A stretch of 64,000 nt of DNA, from positions 17,520,800 to 17,584,799 of the forward strand of contig CM042558.1 of NCBI GenBank assembly GCA_023630585.1, in the 5' to 3' direction. The notes beneath the pieces were generated by a model that worked only from the letters and a program-made list of their open reading frames with translations, had not been told where the DNA came from and ran no database searches. The DNA comes from Cranoglanis bouderius. Taxonomy: Eukaryota > Chordata > Actinopteri > Siluriformes > Cranoglanididae. Shown here in pieces: positions 1 through 10,904 of this stretch; the stretch's first letter is position 1, and the number at the start of each line of letters is the position of its first letter. The position numbers and the translations under genes are program-made.

Positions 1-48
1 TGTAAGTCGCTCCAGATAAGGGCGTCTGCCAAATGCTGTAAATGTGAC
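1..48 (+). repeat. 3' tail of an L2-type LINE (or a SINE sharing it)
   Basis: The first bases carry the motif 'gtaagtcgctccagataag' followed by 'ggcgtctgccaaatgctg'. A diverged copy of the same tail lies downstream of an L2-type reverse-transcriptase remnant on the - strand near 56.80-56.85 kb, which is why I assign it to L2. Only the tail is inside the window, so the body of the element cannot be judged. Confidence 0.6.
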
Positions 49-184
49 TGACTGAAGGTGATCAGCACGCGCTAGCGTTGGGTTTTCCTGTCTTGACTAG
101 CTGATGAGTGTTGTTCTTACTGTAATCTATTTATAGAGAATGATTGATGCCTTGTCTGTGCACTCTTTGTAACTCACTAAATGT

Positions 185-310
185 CAAGTGGACGTCTAAA
201 TTGCGAGAAATTAAGTCAACATTGTGCGATATGATCTCGCAATTGTGAGAAAAATTGTCAGAAGTGCGAGATGTTAACTCAAAACTGCGAGAAATAAAGT
301 CGCAGTTACC
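185..310. repeat. Degenerate minisatellite (tgcgagaaat/aagtc unit)
   Basis: About five diverged copies of a roughly 23-bp unit, with cores such as 'ttgcgagaaattaagtc', 'tgcgagatgttaactc' and 'tgcgagaaataaagtcgc'. The unit contains short inverted parts (tctcgcaa/ttgcgaga). No coding function is apparent. Confidence 0.6.
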
Positions 311-370
311 GGGCTTCCATACTACCCCTGCCAGATGTTCACCACACGGCAAATTCTACTGAAGTAATTG

Positions 371-394
371 GAAAGAAAGAAAGAAAGAAAGAAA
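371..394. repeat. (GAAA)n microsatellite
   Basis: About six tandem GAAA units, visible directly in the sequence. Confidence 0.8.
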
Positions 395-1534
395 TTCCCT
401 TTATAAACCTTACAATCCCCACTGACCAGAGCAACACATGAAACCACACTGTATTATTTTTTTTTCTAAATCTTTTTTTTTTCTATATTCAGAACCAAAA
501 ATCTCAGTTTGTGGTCCTGCATTCATACACGCTCATTCCTATTCCTGTCAGAAATACATTACAGAGGAATTACCAAAAACGTTGCTTGTTGTTGGATTTA
601 TGTTCAATTTTTACACAACAGCATAAAATAATTTTTTTTTTTTTTTACACCAGCACATGGTATTTTTCTAGATTAAACAATGAACAATGATTTTCCAACT
701 AACTCTTTCTCTTGAAATGTATATTTTAATTCGAACCACATCAAAATACTGTTTTTTGTTTGTTTTATTCAATTAGACAAAGCTGCATTTGCATAAATAA
801 ATGTACATTTTGGAAAATACAAAATGATATCAGCTGGCATAGATCGGTTGTGATGTCTATTGCTTTAAAACTGACCCTTTAAAGGTGCTAATAATTGAAT
901 GTAACGTACTTTAGGGCTGCAAGCATGATTTCAGACTTTTACTGGTACAAAGGCATCTATATTATAAATGCTAAACATCAAAACTGACGATCTTTCCGTT
1001 CCTACTGACGGCTTTGTTGACATCAGCAGGAGTACAGTTCCTATTTCCAGCTCTAAGAGTTAAAAGTGTGTTAAACTAAGACACACTGAATCAGGGCCTT
1101 GTGTGAACGAGCCACAGATGACCCTCCGCCGGCGTGCGAGACCGAGATAGCGGGGAAACAATGGATTCTAAACGTGTGTGTGGTCCAAGCAAACAAGTCT
1201 GAATGTGAGATGGTTTTACATTCAGTGTGTGTGTCACGTGTGACGACACGGAAAAGCGTGAGGTCAGAGGCAGAGCAGGTCGTCCTCTGGCAGTCGTGCC
1301 GCTCTGCCCGTTAAACAAAAGGCATCAGATATTGAACTCTGAGAGGCTTTTTGGGGGAAGGAAGGGCGGGAGATGATATAAAGCATTTGAAAGGGATAGA
1401 AAAGAGAGGATTTGCTCTGAAAGGTTGCTCGTAGTTACAGCAGCAACACACACAGTTTGAGGTGGGAGAGATTGCCAAGATTTTCCTCGCTCCCCTTTGT
1501 CAATACTGAGCTTATCCTGGAGCAGGACCTGGTA

Positions 1535-1537
<3 letters not shown>

Positions 1538-1577
<40 letters not shown>
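1538..1577. repeat. (CA)n microsatellite
   Basis: About 20 uninterrupted CA units. Confidence 0.9.
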
Positions 1578-1579
<2 letters not shown>

Positions 1580-1872
1580 CAGACCCTCCACGGAACCTAA
1601 GACTAATTAATAAACGGATCTAGAAAAACTTTTAATCGTTGATATGGTGAAACTTTCTGTAAGGGGACATTTATTGAACATTTATGAAAGGAGTCTCCAG
1701 TGTCAGTGCTTTCACTAACAGTCTGTAGGTTTTCCGACATGGGAAAGTCTTTAGGACGGAGGACTTTATGCTTTTTGGTTTCTTGGTAACATGAAAAGCT
1801 GCCTTTGAAAAATGCAAACATGACTTTCATGAATTCTGAAGAATGTAATACCCAATAATACCACAACACTAA

Positions 1873-1979
<107 letters not shown>

Positions 1980-2844
1980 AAAATATAAAGACTCTACTAG
2001 GGGCACCGTTCTTTTCTCACTTAACACCGTTTTAATGTGAATGTTCCAGAGCTCATATGAAAAGCATAATTCATACATTATATCTGTATTTACATTCAAA
2101 TTTTCAGCAAGTATTTAAAAAAAAAAAAAAAAGACAGTGGTATCTACAGTGATATCAAACTATCTACTTTAAAAATACCATAAATCCAAGAAGAAAAGTA
2201 CTTAAAAATAGACATATAGACATACATACATACAAACACAGTTTTTGGTATAATATTTGATCAGCCTTAAAAATATCTTTCTTAGAAATATATATATATA
2301 TATATGTACCTTTTTTTTTTTTTCCAATCTGAAAACCCAAACCCCTTCATGAACACAATGGCATCAACACGTGTAGAACAGAGACCCCGAGGAAATGTGA
2401 CACGGAACGCTCCAAACCAAGACTAAGCCCAGTTTCAGCGACTTGGTGTAAAGTTTAGACTGCAAATGATCAGAAGAGCCTCCGAGAGCCGCTCGAAATA
2501 ACAGCAAAGTCGAACATTTCCAGCCAGTTCCCATCCACCCTCCATGTGTCACTATTCAGTCCGTACAGGATTTCGCTGTGTTTTTTTGTGATTGTTGCGG
2601 CCAAAAATGCTCGATTTTGCTGCGTTTGTTTGTTTTTTTTAATTTGCGATGCACAAAAGAAAAGTTTTTCGTGGTTTTTTTGCGGAAAACTACCCGAATT
2701 GGCGAAATCGCAATTGCGTGAATTTGTCTTTCACAGTGATGTTTGTTGGTAAATGAGACCTTTTAGCTGTACTTGTGTTCGACGCACGTGAATCGAAGAG
2801 GGCTTTGACTGAATGTGCGTTGTGATGATGACGCATATCGGCCC

Positions 2845-3025
2845 GAACTGAGATTACACTTAAAATAAGACTAAACACAAACTGAGACTAAGCCCCAATT
2901 GAGATTAAGCCCAAACCTGACTGGGCTTCCAAAATGAGACTAAATCCGGAATGAGACCTAACTCAAACTCAAACTAAACCCATAATGAGAGCAACCCCAA
3001 ACCGAGACTAAACCCAAACCAGGTG
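2845..3025. repeat. Degenerate tandem repeat, ~20-bp unit (gagactaaacccaaac)
   Basis: About eight variants of 'tgagactaagcccaaa' occur in a row with small indels (gagattaagcccaaacc, gagactaaatccgg, gagactaaacccaaacc). An isolated related copy occurs near 2414. It is non-coding. Confidence 0.6.
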
Positions 3026-3559
3026 GGGCTTCGCTACAGAGCCGTATAAGAGCAGAGTGCACGCTTCAGGACATGACCTCTGGGACAACCGGACAGCATT
3101 CAGTAACTGGGCAACAGCCGTGAAGAAAAATGCACCTCATCACGACAGAGCAACGTGCCAAGCTGACACCGAGACTCATAGCTGTTATGTAAGCATCTTC
3201 AACAATAGCTCTGGGAATAGCGAAACTGTTTGGACTGTCGTTTCGAAAACATAATGGGTCCGGACTTGAATGCCTTTTGTGCGCGATCCTTTCGGGAAAC
3301 GCGAATACCTCTTTTAGGTCCATTTTCTGTTTATAAATGATCACAGAGTGCCTGGGACAATACTGGTGACATCTTCTTCTCAATATCCAATTAGCAATAC
3401 ATGAAACTGAACTGCACAGAAAAACAAACAAACACTTGATTTCATATAAAAGCTGGAGACAGAAAACTGAGCACGCGCCACGATTAACACGTTACCACCA
3501 CAGTGTCCTTCTCCGTCACTCCATCAGACACTTTTAGAGCGAGTCCTCCTGTGCAGACT

Positions 3560-6500
3560 CTACACGGCCACGGTGGTGGAGGCTGCGGGCACGGAGGCTT
3601 GCTGCGGCGTGACCTTGGCCAGCCGGTGTTCTTTGCTCTGCAAGCAGCTCCGGCTGCACAGCTGACACGAGGCACAGCAGGAGTTACAGCAGGGCAGGAA
3701 ACGACACACACTCACTCTCCAGAGGAACCAGCCGGGAGACCAGCAGCACCAGCACACGACCACTGAACCTACCAGAACTCCCAGAACCACGTAGAGTGCC
3801 AGCAGAGACCCGTACGGAGGAGAATCTGAGGGAACACGCAGAACTTTATATAAATAAAAACAAGACTTTCAGTTGACATTTGTGCTGACAAACAGACAAA
3901 CGGAGAACCTTTTAAAGAACTGGCCTCCATTTCCAGATCCGGTTTGATTAACTGAGTTGTACTTTTCCTTTTAAATGACAGCGTTTGCATACGATTGGAT
4001 TATCTGCATATTCCTTATATTTTATATTTCTTATACAAAGAACGAGAATAAAAAGAGAATAGAGAAAGAAAAAAAAAGTCAAAACTTTTTAGTATCAGGT
4101 CTTTTTGTTTGCTTTTTTGAGACATAGTTAGTAAAACAGATTTTTTTTTTTCACCGAGACCTGGCAACCCCGATGCTGAGAAATTTAAACTAAAAGGAAA
4201 ACCCACGATCATAAACAAATGATACTTATGACGCAACAGTATGGACGCAACTCACACCTGTGCTCAAGTCTCACCTTTGCACTTCCTTGAACACTTGTGG
4301 ACTTTCCAAACACAAAAAGCTAATTTGGGTCTAGCCCCCGTAGTACCTATTTGCAGACACATAAATCCAACAATGGTTTTAGGTCACTAGCTGATCCTGG
4401 TGACTAGCGCTGACTGTTGATTTATAGCTCTGTCCACAGGAAGATGCAGTGAGCATTCATGTGCTTCTCCAATTAGCTTTATGCCCTTTGTCATTCAGTT
4501 TAGCTATTACTTACACATAAAACACAATGGCTGCTTTGAGAGAGCAGCTGCACACAGACGGAGGGCCAGCGCCCGTGTGAGCGCGTTTTAAAGAATCTCA
4601 TCATCAACGCGATGAATGTCAACTTTTCGGGGGTTAACAGAAAATGCTGATTTAACTAATAACGGCGAAAGAAATGTATAACTGTAGAGAGTTTCTCTTC
4701 CAAACGCATGACTGACACATCAGGAAGGAAAATGGAGACTTAGCGATATGTTCTGAGTGACTTCTAGCTAGCATGTTGCAAAAACCATTACAGGATATTT
4801 AAACCATGTTTTATAGATTTCATATGATAATGATAATAATTTAGTATTCAGCATTGTGCTGTCTAGGTAGCTGGATGCTAGCTAGCAGTAACAAAGCTGC
4901 TACAACCTTGCTTATGCTAACCTCTAGCTAACAAACAGGGGAAAATATACTAATCATGCTAACATTAAAATTTGTGTTACAGTAATGCTTTAGAAACTAA
5001 AAAAGACAATATATTTGATTTATTCTCAAGGATTTGGTGCTGGTGTTAGCATTAGCTAGAATGCTAGCATAACTGCTAACACAACTAAAATATGGCAGTT
5101 TATAATTGTTCTATAATACATTTTTATTCATTCACAATGTTCACAATTAATTCACAATGTTATTAGACAACATTCCCAGTTTTATATATATATATATATA
5201 TATAAAACATTATTAGCATTAACATTAACATTTATATACGTTATATACAAATGTGACACTGAGAATGTGACTGAACGTCTCGAATCACAACGGCCTACCG
5301 GTGACAGAATCAGGGAGGAGGTTTGGGTCACTGCACTTCTCCACAGTTGATGCCCTCATGGTGGCCACGTTCAACATGGGCGGAGGAGTTACATACGGCT
5401 GACGTGTGCTAGCTGTGGACAACAGACCTAAAACAGAGCAAACATGGTGGGTTGACACTGGAATTCCCATCAAAATAAGGTATCACCAGCTCTCCAGTTT
5501 CTTTTGTGCATGGCGTAATGGATGCTTGGATGGCAATGTTCTGAAAATGTATGCTGACCGGTGCATCTTGGGTAATCTTGCAGGTCGGTTCCATCTCCGC
5601 AGTTGTCGATTCCCTTGTCGTCGTTGCACACCAGACTCATTGGGATGCATTTTCCATTTTGGCAGGTGAAGTAGGGCTCACTGCTGCATTCAGACTGATT
5701 AAACCCTGGAAAAGAACGCCATTTGCACTTGATCACTCATTTAAAAATGTTAATATGGATGTGTTTGACCTGCCTTGACATTACAACCTTATTGTTAAAG
5801 AAATATCAGTATGGGGATAAAGATAGATACCAAGATTACTACTGAAAAAAACGAACTTTTATAGAATGGTATTTATTTCTGATAATTCTATTAAGTATCA
5901 ATGCTCAGAAAGCCATCTTAAGTAAGAGGGAAGGTTTTTCCCTTTCACCATGCACCATGAGCACAACTGGAAGTTGATCCAAGATCAAAACTTCCATTAA
6001 GTAACCTCATGTCTTACCCAGCCTGAATGAGGTGAAGTCCCCAACAAAATCCACACGTGGTTGAGTGCCCCTGGTCACCAGTCGCAGAGTCAGATAGTTG
6101 CCAGTGGATAGGACTGGGCGTGGCAGGCTCTTTCCACAAAGGGGAGGCCCGATAGGGGGCGCCATCTTATCCCGACCATCATAGAACTGGATGTAAGAGC
6201 CAGCGTGACATGGATCTCCTTGGCCCTCGTCCGTTGTAGCCTCCACGCGCTGGTCAGGCCGTGCCGAACCCGAATGCGCGGGACCCCGGGCCGACTCTGG
6301 GGCGAGGGGGACGGGGCTGAAGGGCGACACACGCAGCAGGCTGTAAACCAGGAAGAAACGGAACTGGAACTGCACCTTGTCGCGGGGCGTGGCTGCCTGC
6401 ATGCTCAGGTGACAGTCGGTGCCCATGCTGACAAAGTAGTACCTGCGCGATTCCTGGTGGGACCGGACGATCATGCCGTCCCCCCGTACCGTCTGGCCAC

Positions 6501-7572
6501 AGAAATCCACCACGTTCACTGTTGGGACATTGGAAGATTAATGACATTCCCCCCGACGTATGTTGAGACCAAAAAAACACACACCTGCATCTTTTGTCTG
6601 GCCTACTGTACCCTCCTGAGACGGAGATAATGGGATACAAGAGACCAAAGCAAACCTGATTGTTTGCCTGGCAAGACCGCAAGGGGGAGTTGACTGCGTA
6701 ATCCCCACCCCCACCCCCCACCCACCCCCCATCTGGGGCAAGAACCAAATAATAAGAAGATTTATAACCACTCCAGGGTTTATTAGCTTTGTTACCAAGG
6801 GAAACTAGTTAATCCCTGATGCCTGACTTCCTGGAATGTCCTGAGAAAACCTCAGACAGTGTCAAAGAAACAATACTTCAAAATATCCCGTAACCATGTT
6901 TCCTGAACTGAGTTTGCTCAGAAATGAGCAGGAGCGGGACAGCGGCTTTCTCGTAAAACGTATTCACTGCTCGGAAAATAAAATGCAAATGGTCTCGGTG
7001 GTCTCGAGTATGGGTTTCCAGTGCGATCAAGACCAGCAGGGCATTACCAGGAGGCGAAAGCATCAAGCATAACGGCATAGAAGTCCATTTTACTCCATAA
7101 TGCACCTTTATCTAAGTCAGTATAGTCTGTTCCTGGGATTTGTTGAACAGAGATGGTCATATAGTGAGTGGAGTTTGGAGTGTTGTAAATGAAGGGGCGT
7201 CTAGAACTTACTCATATTAAGATGTGGTTAACTGATGAGGGATTGGTTTTACTTAGTAAGGATTTCTATGGGCTACATGTCAGGCAAAGATTAGAATTTC
7301 ATTTCTAAATGAATTCTTGGCTAATTTTGTACTAATTTCAGTGAAAACAACAACAACAACAACAACAACAGTCACGTTGTAACCTTGTTTCAGCTGTGGG
7401 TAGGACTTTTGAAATAAAGTGATTATTTTTTATTCAAACTCTAAAGGGAATCAGATGTAGCTAATTATAGTAATTGATGGAAATTAGTGTAAAACTCACC
7501 TGTCTCGATGGCATCCGTTTGCAGTGTCATCATACTCAGAAGAACAAACCATGTACACCGAAGTTTGGCCAT
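3560..7572 (-). CDS. ldlrad2: LDL receptor class A domain-containing protein 2
   Basis: Five coding exons on the - strand: 7572-7500, 6518-6018, 5705-5559, 5427-5299 and 3825-3560 (stop). All junctions have GT/AG and keep frame, giving 371 aa. Exon 1 is a signal peptide (starts MAKLRCTWFVLLSMM). Exon 2 is a CUB-like domain (residues ~25-190; DFCGQT, TDCHLS, SYIQFYDG). Exon 3 is an LDL-receptor class A module with six cysteines and the calcium-loop motif DNCGDGTD (residues ~193-237). Exon 5 holds one transmembrane helix (~290-311) and a short, very cysteine-rich cytoplasmic tail, so this is a type I single-pass protein. Human LDLRAD2 is shorter (about 270 aa). Part of the difference is a Pro/Ser/Arg-rich insert inside the CUB exon. 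The family's function is unknown to me. It is divergent from usp48, as in human 1p36.12, which supports the name. Confidence 0.87.
5184..5204. repeat. (TA)n microsatellite in ldlrad2 intron 4
   Basis: Short TA run ending in a local inverted repeat (ttttatata...tatataaaa). The surrounding intron (3826-5298) is AT-rich, with scattered gctagc/gctaac words and no other recognisable feature. Confidence 0.7.
7349..7370. repeat. (AAC)n microsatellite
   Basis: About seven AAC units in ldlrad2 intron 1. Confidence 0.8.
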
Positions 7573-7875
7573 GAGGAGTCACAAGTCTTAAGTTTTTGTT
7601 TTTTTTCCCCCTCCTCTCCAAGTTTCTCTAGCGTTATAGATCCGTTAACGTCATTCTAACATTTGAACAGATTAAAAAGTTAAACATGTGATCCCCAAGA
7701 TGCGCGATCCGGTCATATGGCTGTTATGAGCGCCTGTTATGAAGTCCTAAAGCTGGATGAGTTTTTGCCTCACCGTCCACGCGTCTGCGCCGTGTCCATG
7801 GCAACAGGGCACCCCGCAAAAGACCACGCGCTCACAAGGAGGGGCTCCGTCCGTTCACCACCATAACCACCATCA

Positions 7876-7911
7876 CTACCATCACCATCATCATCATCAT
7901 CATCATCATCA
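7876..7911. repeat. (CAT)n microsatellite
   Basis: Interrupted then pure CAT triplets (accatcaccatcatcat...). The apparent poly-His reading frame across it is an artefact of the repeat. Confidence 0.8.
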
Positions 7912-8278
7912 GTGTGGAGACTGTGGGAACCATCTGTCACACTCACATCCTTACACACACATCCTAAAGCCGTGTCTTTAAACCCAACCTAAAAAAGCGT
8001 CTTAAAGCCCGTAATTGTTTTTCTTTATAGGCTGTTGAATAATAAATTGCTTGACATGTCAGATCCATGTAAAAAAACAAACAAACAAACAAAAAAACAC
8101 ATTAATGTCACAACAGAAAAGGCACAGAAGCACAGGCGCAGAAGTACACTTTCCCTCTCAATTCAGAATGTATAAATATGCAAATTAGAACCATCCTTCA
8201 AATCTACATGCCCCGCCCCCTTTCCCCTTGTGTACTACTTACTGATCCATATTTATAACTATATTATAGCTATATTTA

Positions 8279-8282
<4 letters not shown>

Positions 8283-8367
<85 letters not shown>
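8283..8367. repeat. Long (AT)n microsatellite
   Basis: About 42 uninterrupted AT units, self-complementary and able to form a cruciform. Confidence 0.95.
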
Positions 8368-8369
<2 letters not shown>

Positions 8370-8859
8370 TCAGTGGTACTACTTTATTATTATTTGTTAC
8401 ACCATGGTCTTGGAGAAACGACATTTCGTTCTAATGCATACAAGCTATTCAGGGGAATGACATTAAAAACCCACTTGACTTGACTTAATAAGTGAATAAG
8501 AAAAAAACAAACAAACAAACTACACAGCTTGTTAATCGTGTTACTGAGAATCCAGAAATCGTAAACTCCTCTGTCACGAAGACTTTCCCATGTTGGAAAA
8601 CGTACAGTACTGACTGTTACAAAGCACTGACACTGGAGACTCCTTCCATAATTGTTAAATACACTCATCTCCTTACAGAAAAGTTCACCATACCAATGAT
8701 TATATGCTTTTCTTTGTTAAATATCTACCCGCTTTAAAATGAATAAATAAATAAATAATCTGTTTATTATTAGCCTTAGACTATATGGAGTGTCCACCAT
8801 ACTCTATAAGTGTATGTTGTTACTATAGAAAAAAAACGTATTAGAAGGAGCACATTAAT

Positions 8860-8935
8860 ATAAACCTGTGATTTGCACCTGCACTACTGTCAGAGTTGCT
8901 TCTGACCAATCAGAATCCAGAATTCAAGAGCAACA
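8860..8935. repeat. MITE-like remnant (copy A)
   Basis: Contains 'aacctgtgatttgcacctgc' and 'gaccaatcagaatccag'. The reverse complement matches a second copy at about 28148-28250 ('gattctggttggtcagaag', 'acctgcaaatcacaggtt'). Two copies of the same string in one window, in opposite orientation and unrelated flanks, show it is a dispersed element. No ends could be fixed. Confidence 0.55.
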
Positions 8936-10088
8936 TGAGGGTAAATTACATTCAATCACAATCCTATAAAAAAGGGGGAGGAAAAATATTCAACTAACAC
9001 ATGAAATCTTTAACCCTACCAGTGATTTACTAATGTTATTAAGAAAAGGACACATTTTGGATTAAAGGTACAGTGTGTGTGAGTGAAGGAGAGTAAACGT
9101 GTGATTACAAGCAGATTCATGAGGTGCTTCCCATCTAAAAACTTCACTGTCAGCAGTAACCCTGTATTAAACATTCCTGGCTTTACTCTGTAACCCAATA
9201 AAACCGAATGCCCGGTGCTGAGGAGGCCTATTTGTTTGTACTGAAACTCGGCACTTGAAGCGTGACCCTCTGGTGACACCAAGACCCCTCTTTGAAGCCT
9301 CATAACCCAGATATAGAGGTGAAGTTAGGAGCATCATAAACTGAAACTCACTTGGAAATAAGCCAAATTGTGCAAACTCTACTTCATCACTCTGTTAAAC
9401 CTTCACTGATAGATTTATTGCCTAGTCATTACCGTTATTCATCTACTTCGATCAAACTGTTCAGTTTCAGTTTATCTGCACTATCTGGACATCATGTCTT
9501 GTCCTGCACTTTATTATATAGTTTCTAGTTCATTGTTAAGATGTATTTAACCCAATCACAACAGACACTGTTGTGTGGCAATAAAAGAATCTTGAATAAG
9601 AAGTATATTCAAATATTATACCGAATTTATACACACGTATACGTTTATACTTCCCTTCTTGGTTTGATTTCTTTTCGTACTTTCTTTCTCTTGTTTTTTT
9701 TTTTCAGAAGTCAACTTGCTTTCAGTGAATTCATTGTCAAAGCTGTATTGACAGGCATCAGTGGAAAGGGACTGTCATTGAACCGCGCTGAGCAGATATA
9801 CAGTAACTTGGGAAGTGGTTTATTCTCAGCACAGCTGTGATACTGAGGTGTACAGAAACTCCAGTGCTGTGATGAGAATCATCCATCAACCTAAAACAAT
9901 ATAGTCTGGCCAGTGATGATCCTATGATGCTCCCTTTCTGCTGATGGCTGACAAATTTTGCATTGCAAACGGGTAATTAAGAGCACCTATATAGCATTCA
10001 GAATGTTTTGTTTATTTTTTTTCTGAATACTAATATGCTCTTTTAACAGAAGTCTATCTCAATTCAGCACGTTCTGCTGAAAAATTTA

Positions 10089-10089
<1 letters not shown>

Positions 10090-10160
<71 letters not shown>

Positions 10161-10172
10161 AAGAAGAAGAAG
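10090..10172. repeat. Compound (TAA)n-(GAA)n array
   Basis: About 14 TAA/AAT triplets followed directly by about 14 GAA triplets. It lies 25 bp upstream of the NRF1-like site of the usp48 promoter. GAA/TTC tracts can form triplex DNA. Confidence 0.9.
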
Positions 10173-10196
10173 CATTTTTCTTAAAAAAAAAATAGC

Positions 10197-10260
10197 TGCG
10201 CATGCGCAGGAAATACCGTGCGACGACAAGGTTGCGCGTCGGGAGTGCGCTTGACGTCAG
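10197..10260 (+). promoter_or_regulatory. Probable usp48 promoter: NRF1-like and CRE sites
   Basis: A palindromic NRF1-type site, TGCGCATGCGCA, lies at 10197-10208 and a full CRE, TGACGTCA, at 10252-10259, in a locally CpG-rich patch between AT-rich repeats. The usp48 start codon is 645 bp further on, immediately after a good 3' splice site (tttttgcag, ending 10903). A 5' non-coding exon starting near here and spliced to 10904 is therefore likely. The site motifs are seen; the promoter role is inferred. Confidence 0.55.
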
Positions 10261-10904
10261 ACGCAACGACACGTCCTACGTAAGTACGTACGCCTCAAAC
10301 AAGTTTGAAACATAGGAAGGAAAAATATTTATTTAAAAACAGAGACAAGGGCGCTAAATACAAACATACAAACAGAATAAAATGTGAAAAAAAATTAATT
10401 GTTAAAGCATCTCTGTTGAGCAGATTTGTTCTGGTGAATACAAGCAAGGTTCGCGCGCAATTTTTTTTTTTTAAATAATGTTTTGCTAACGTTAGCCATC
10501 GTATCTAGGTTAGCTTTTTCGCTAGCTGGCTAGTTTGCCATCTGCGTAGCGCAATAGTAATAATAATAACATCGCCGAAATAGCTTTAGCTGTAGATGCT
10601 AATGCTAAGCTAGTTAGCAGGATATATAGAAATTAAAGTTAACACATGAAGGTCGGTTAACTGGTTAACTAACCGGATAAGCTTTTTATATGTATTGCTG
10701 GATATGTGTTTGAATTAAAAAAACACTGAAACTGCTGCGACATCCTTCCTTAGCTAGCTAAGCTAACACAATTTCTGTAAAGCATGCAAAGTATGAACCG
10801 GCTAATGCATCAGAGCTTTCACTTTTTGTTTTATTAAATCGCCTGTTTATAGGGTTTCTTTGCCTGACTGCCTCGGTTTTCTTTTGCCGTGTTGTTTTTG
10901 CAGA

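Larger units (their letters stand above)
7573..10190. other. Intergenic region between divergent ldlrad2 and usp48
   Basis: No coding gene is supported. Contents: a (CAT)n run near 7876-7911, a long (AT)n at 8283-8367, a MITE-like remnant near 8860-8935, and the (TAA)n-(GAA)n array at 10090-10172. The end nearest ldlrad2 (7573-7800) should hold that gene's promoter; it has modest CpG content but no clear core element. Confidence 0.6.

Noticed and set aside
438..626. 62-codon + strand frame near the left edge as an HSPG2 or other exon
   Set aside because: No laminin-G or EGF cysteine pattern is present. The neighbour in human is HSPG2, but nothing here supports a coding exon.
6205..6630. 141-codon frame on the + strand
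   Set aside because: Opposite strand of the ldlrad2 CUB exon, which has family motifs and matching splice phases.
8230..8460. Tyr/Ile-repeat frame
   Set aside because: Translation of the (AT)n microsatellite.
10054..10272. Poly-Ser/poly-Tyr frame on the - strand
   Set aside because: Translation of the (TAA)n-(GAA)n array.
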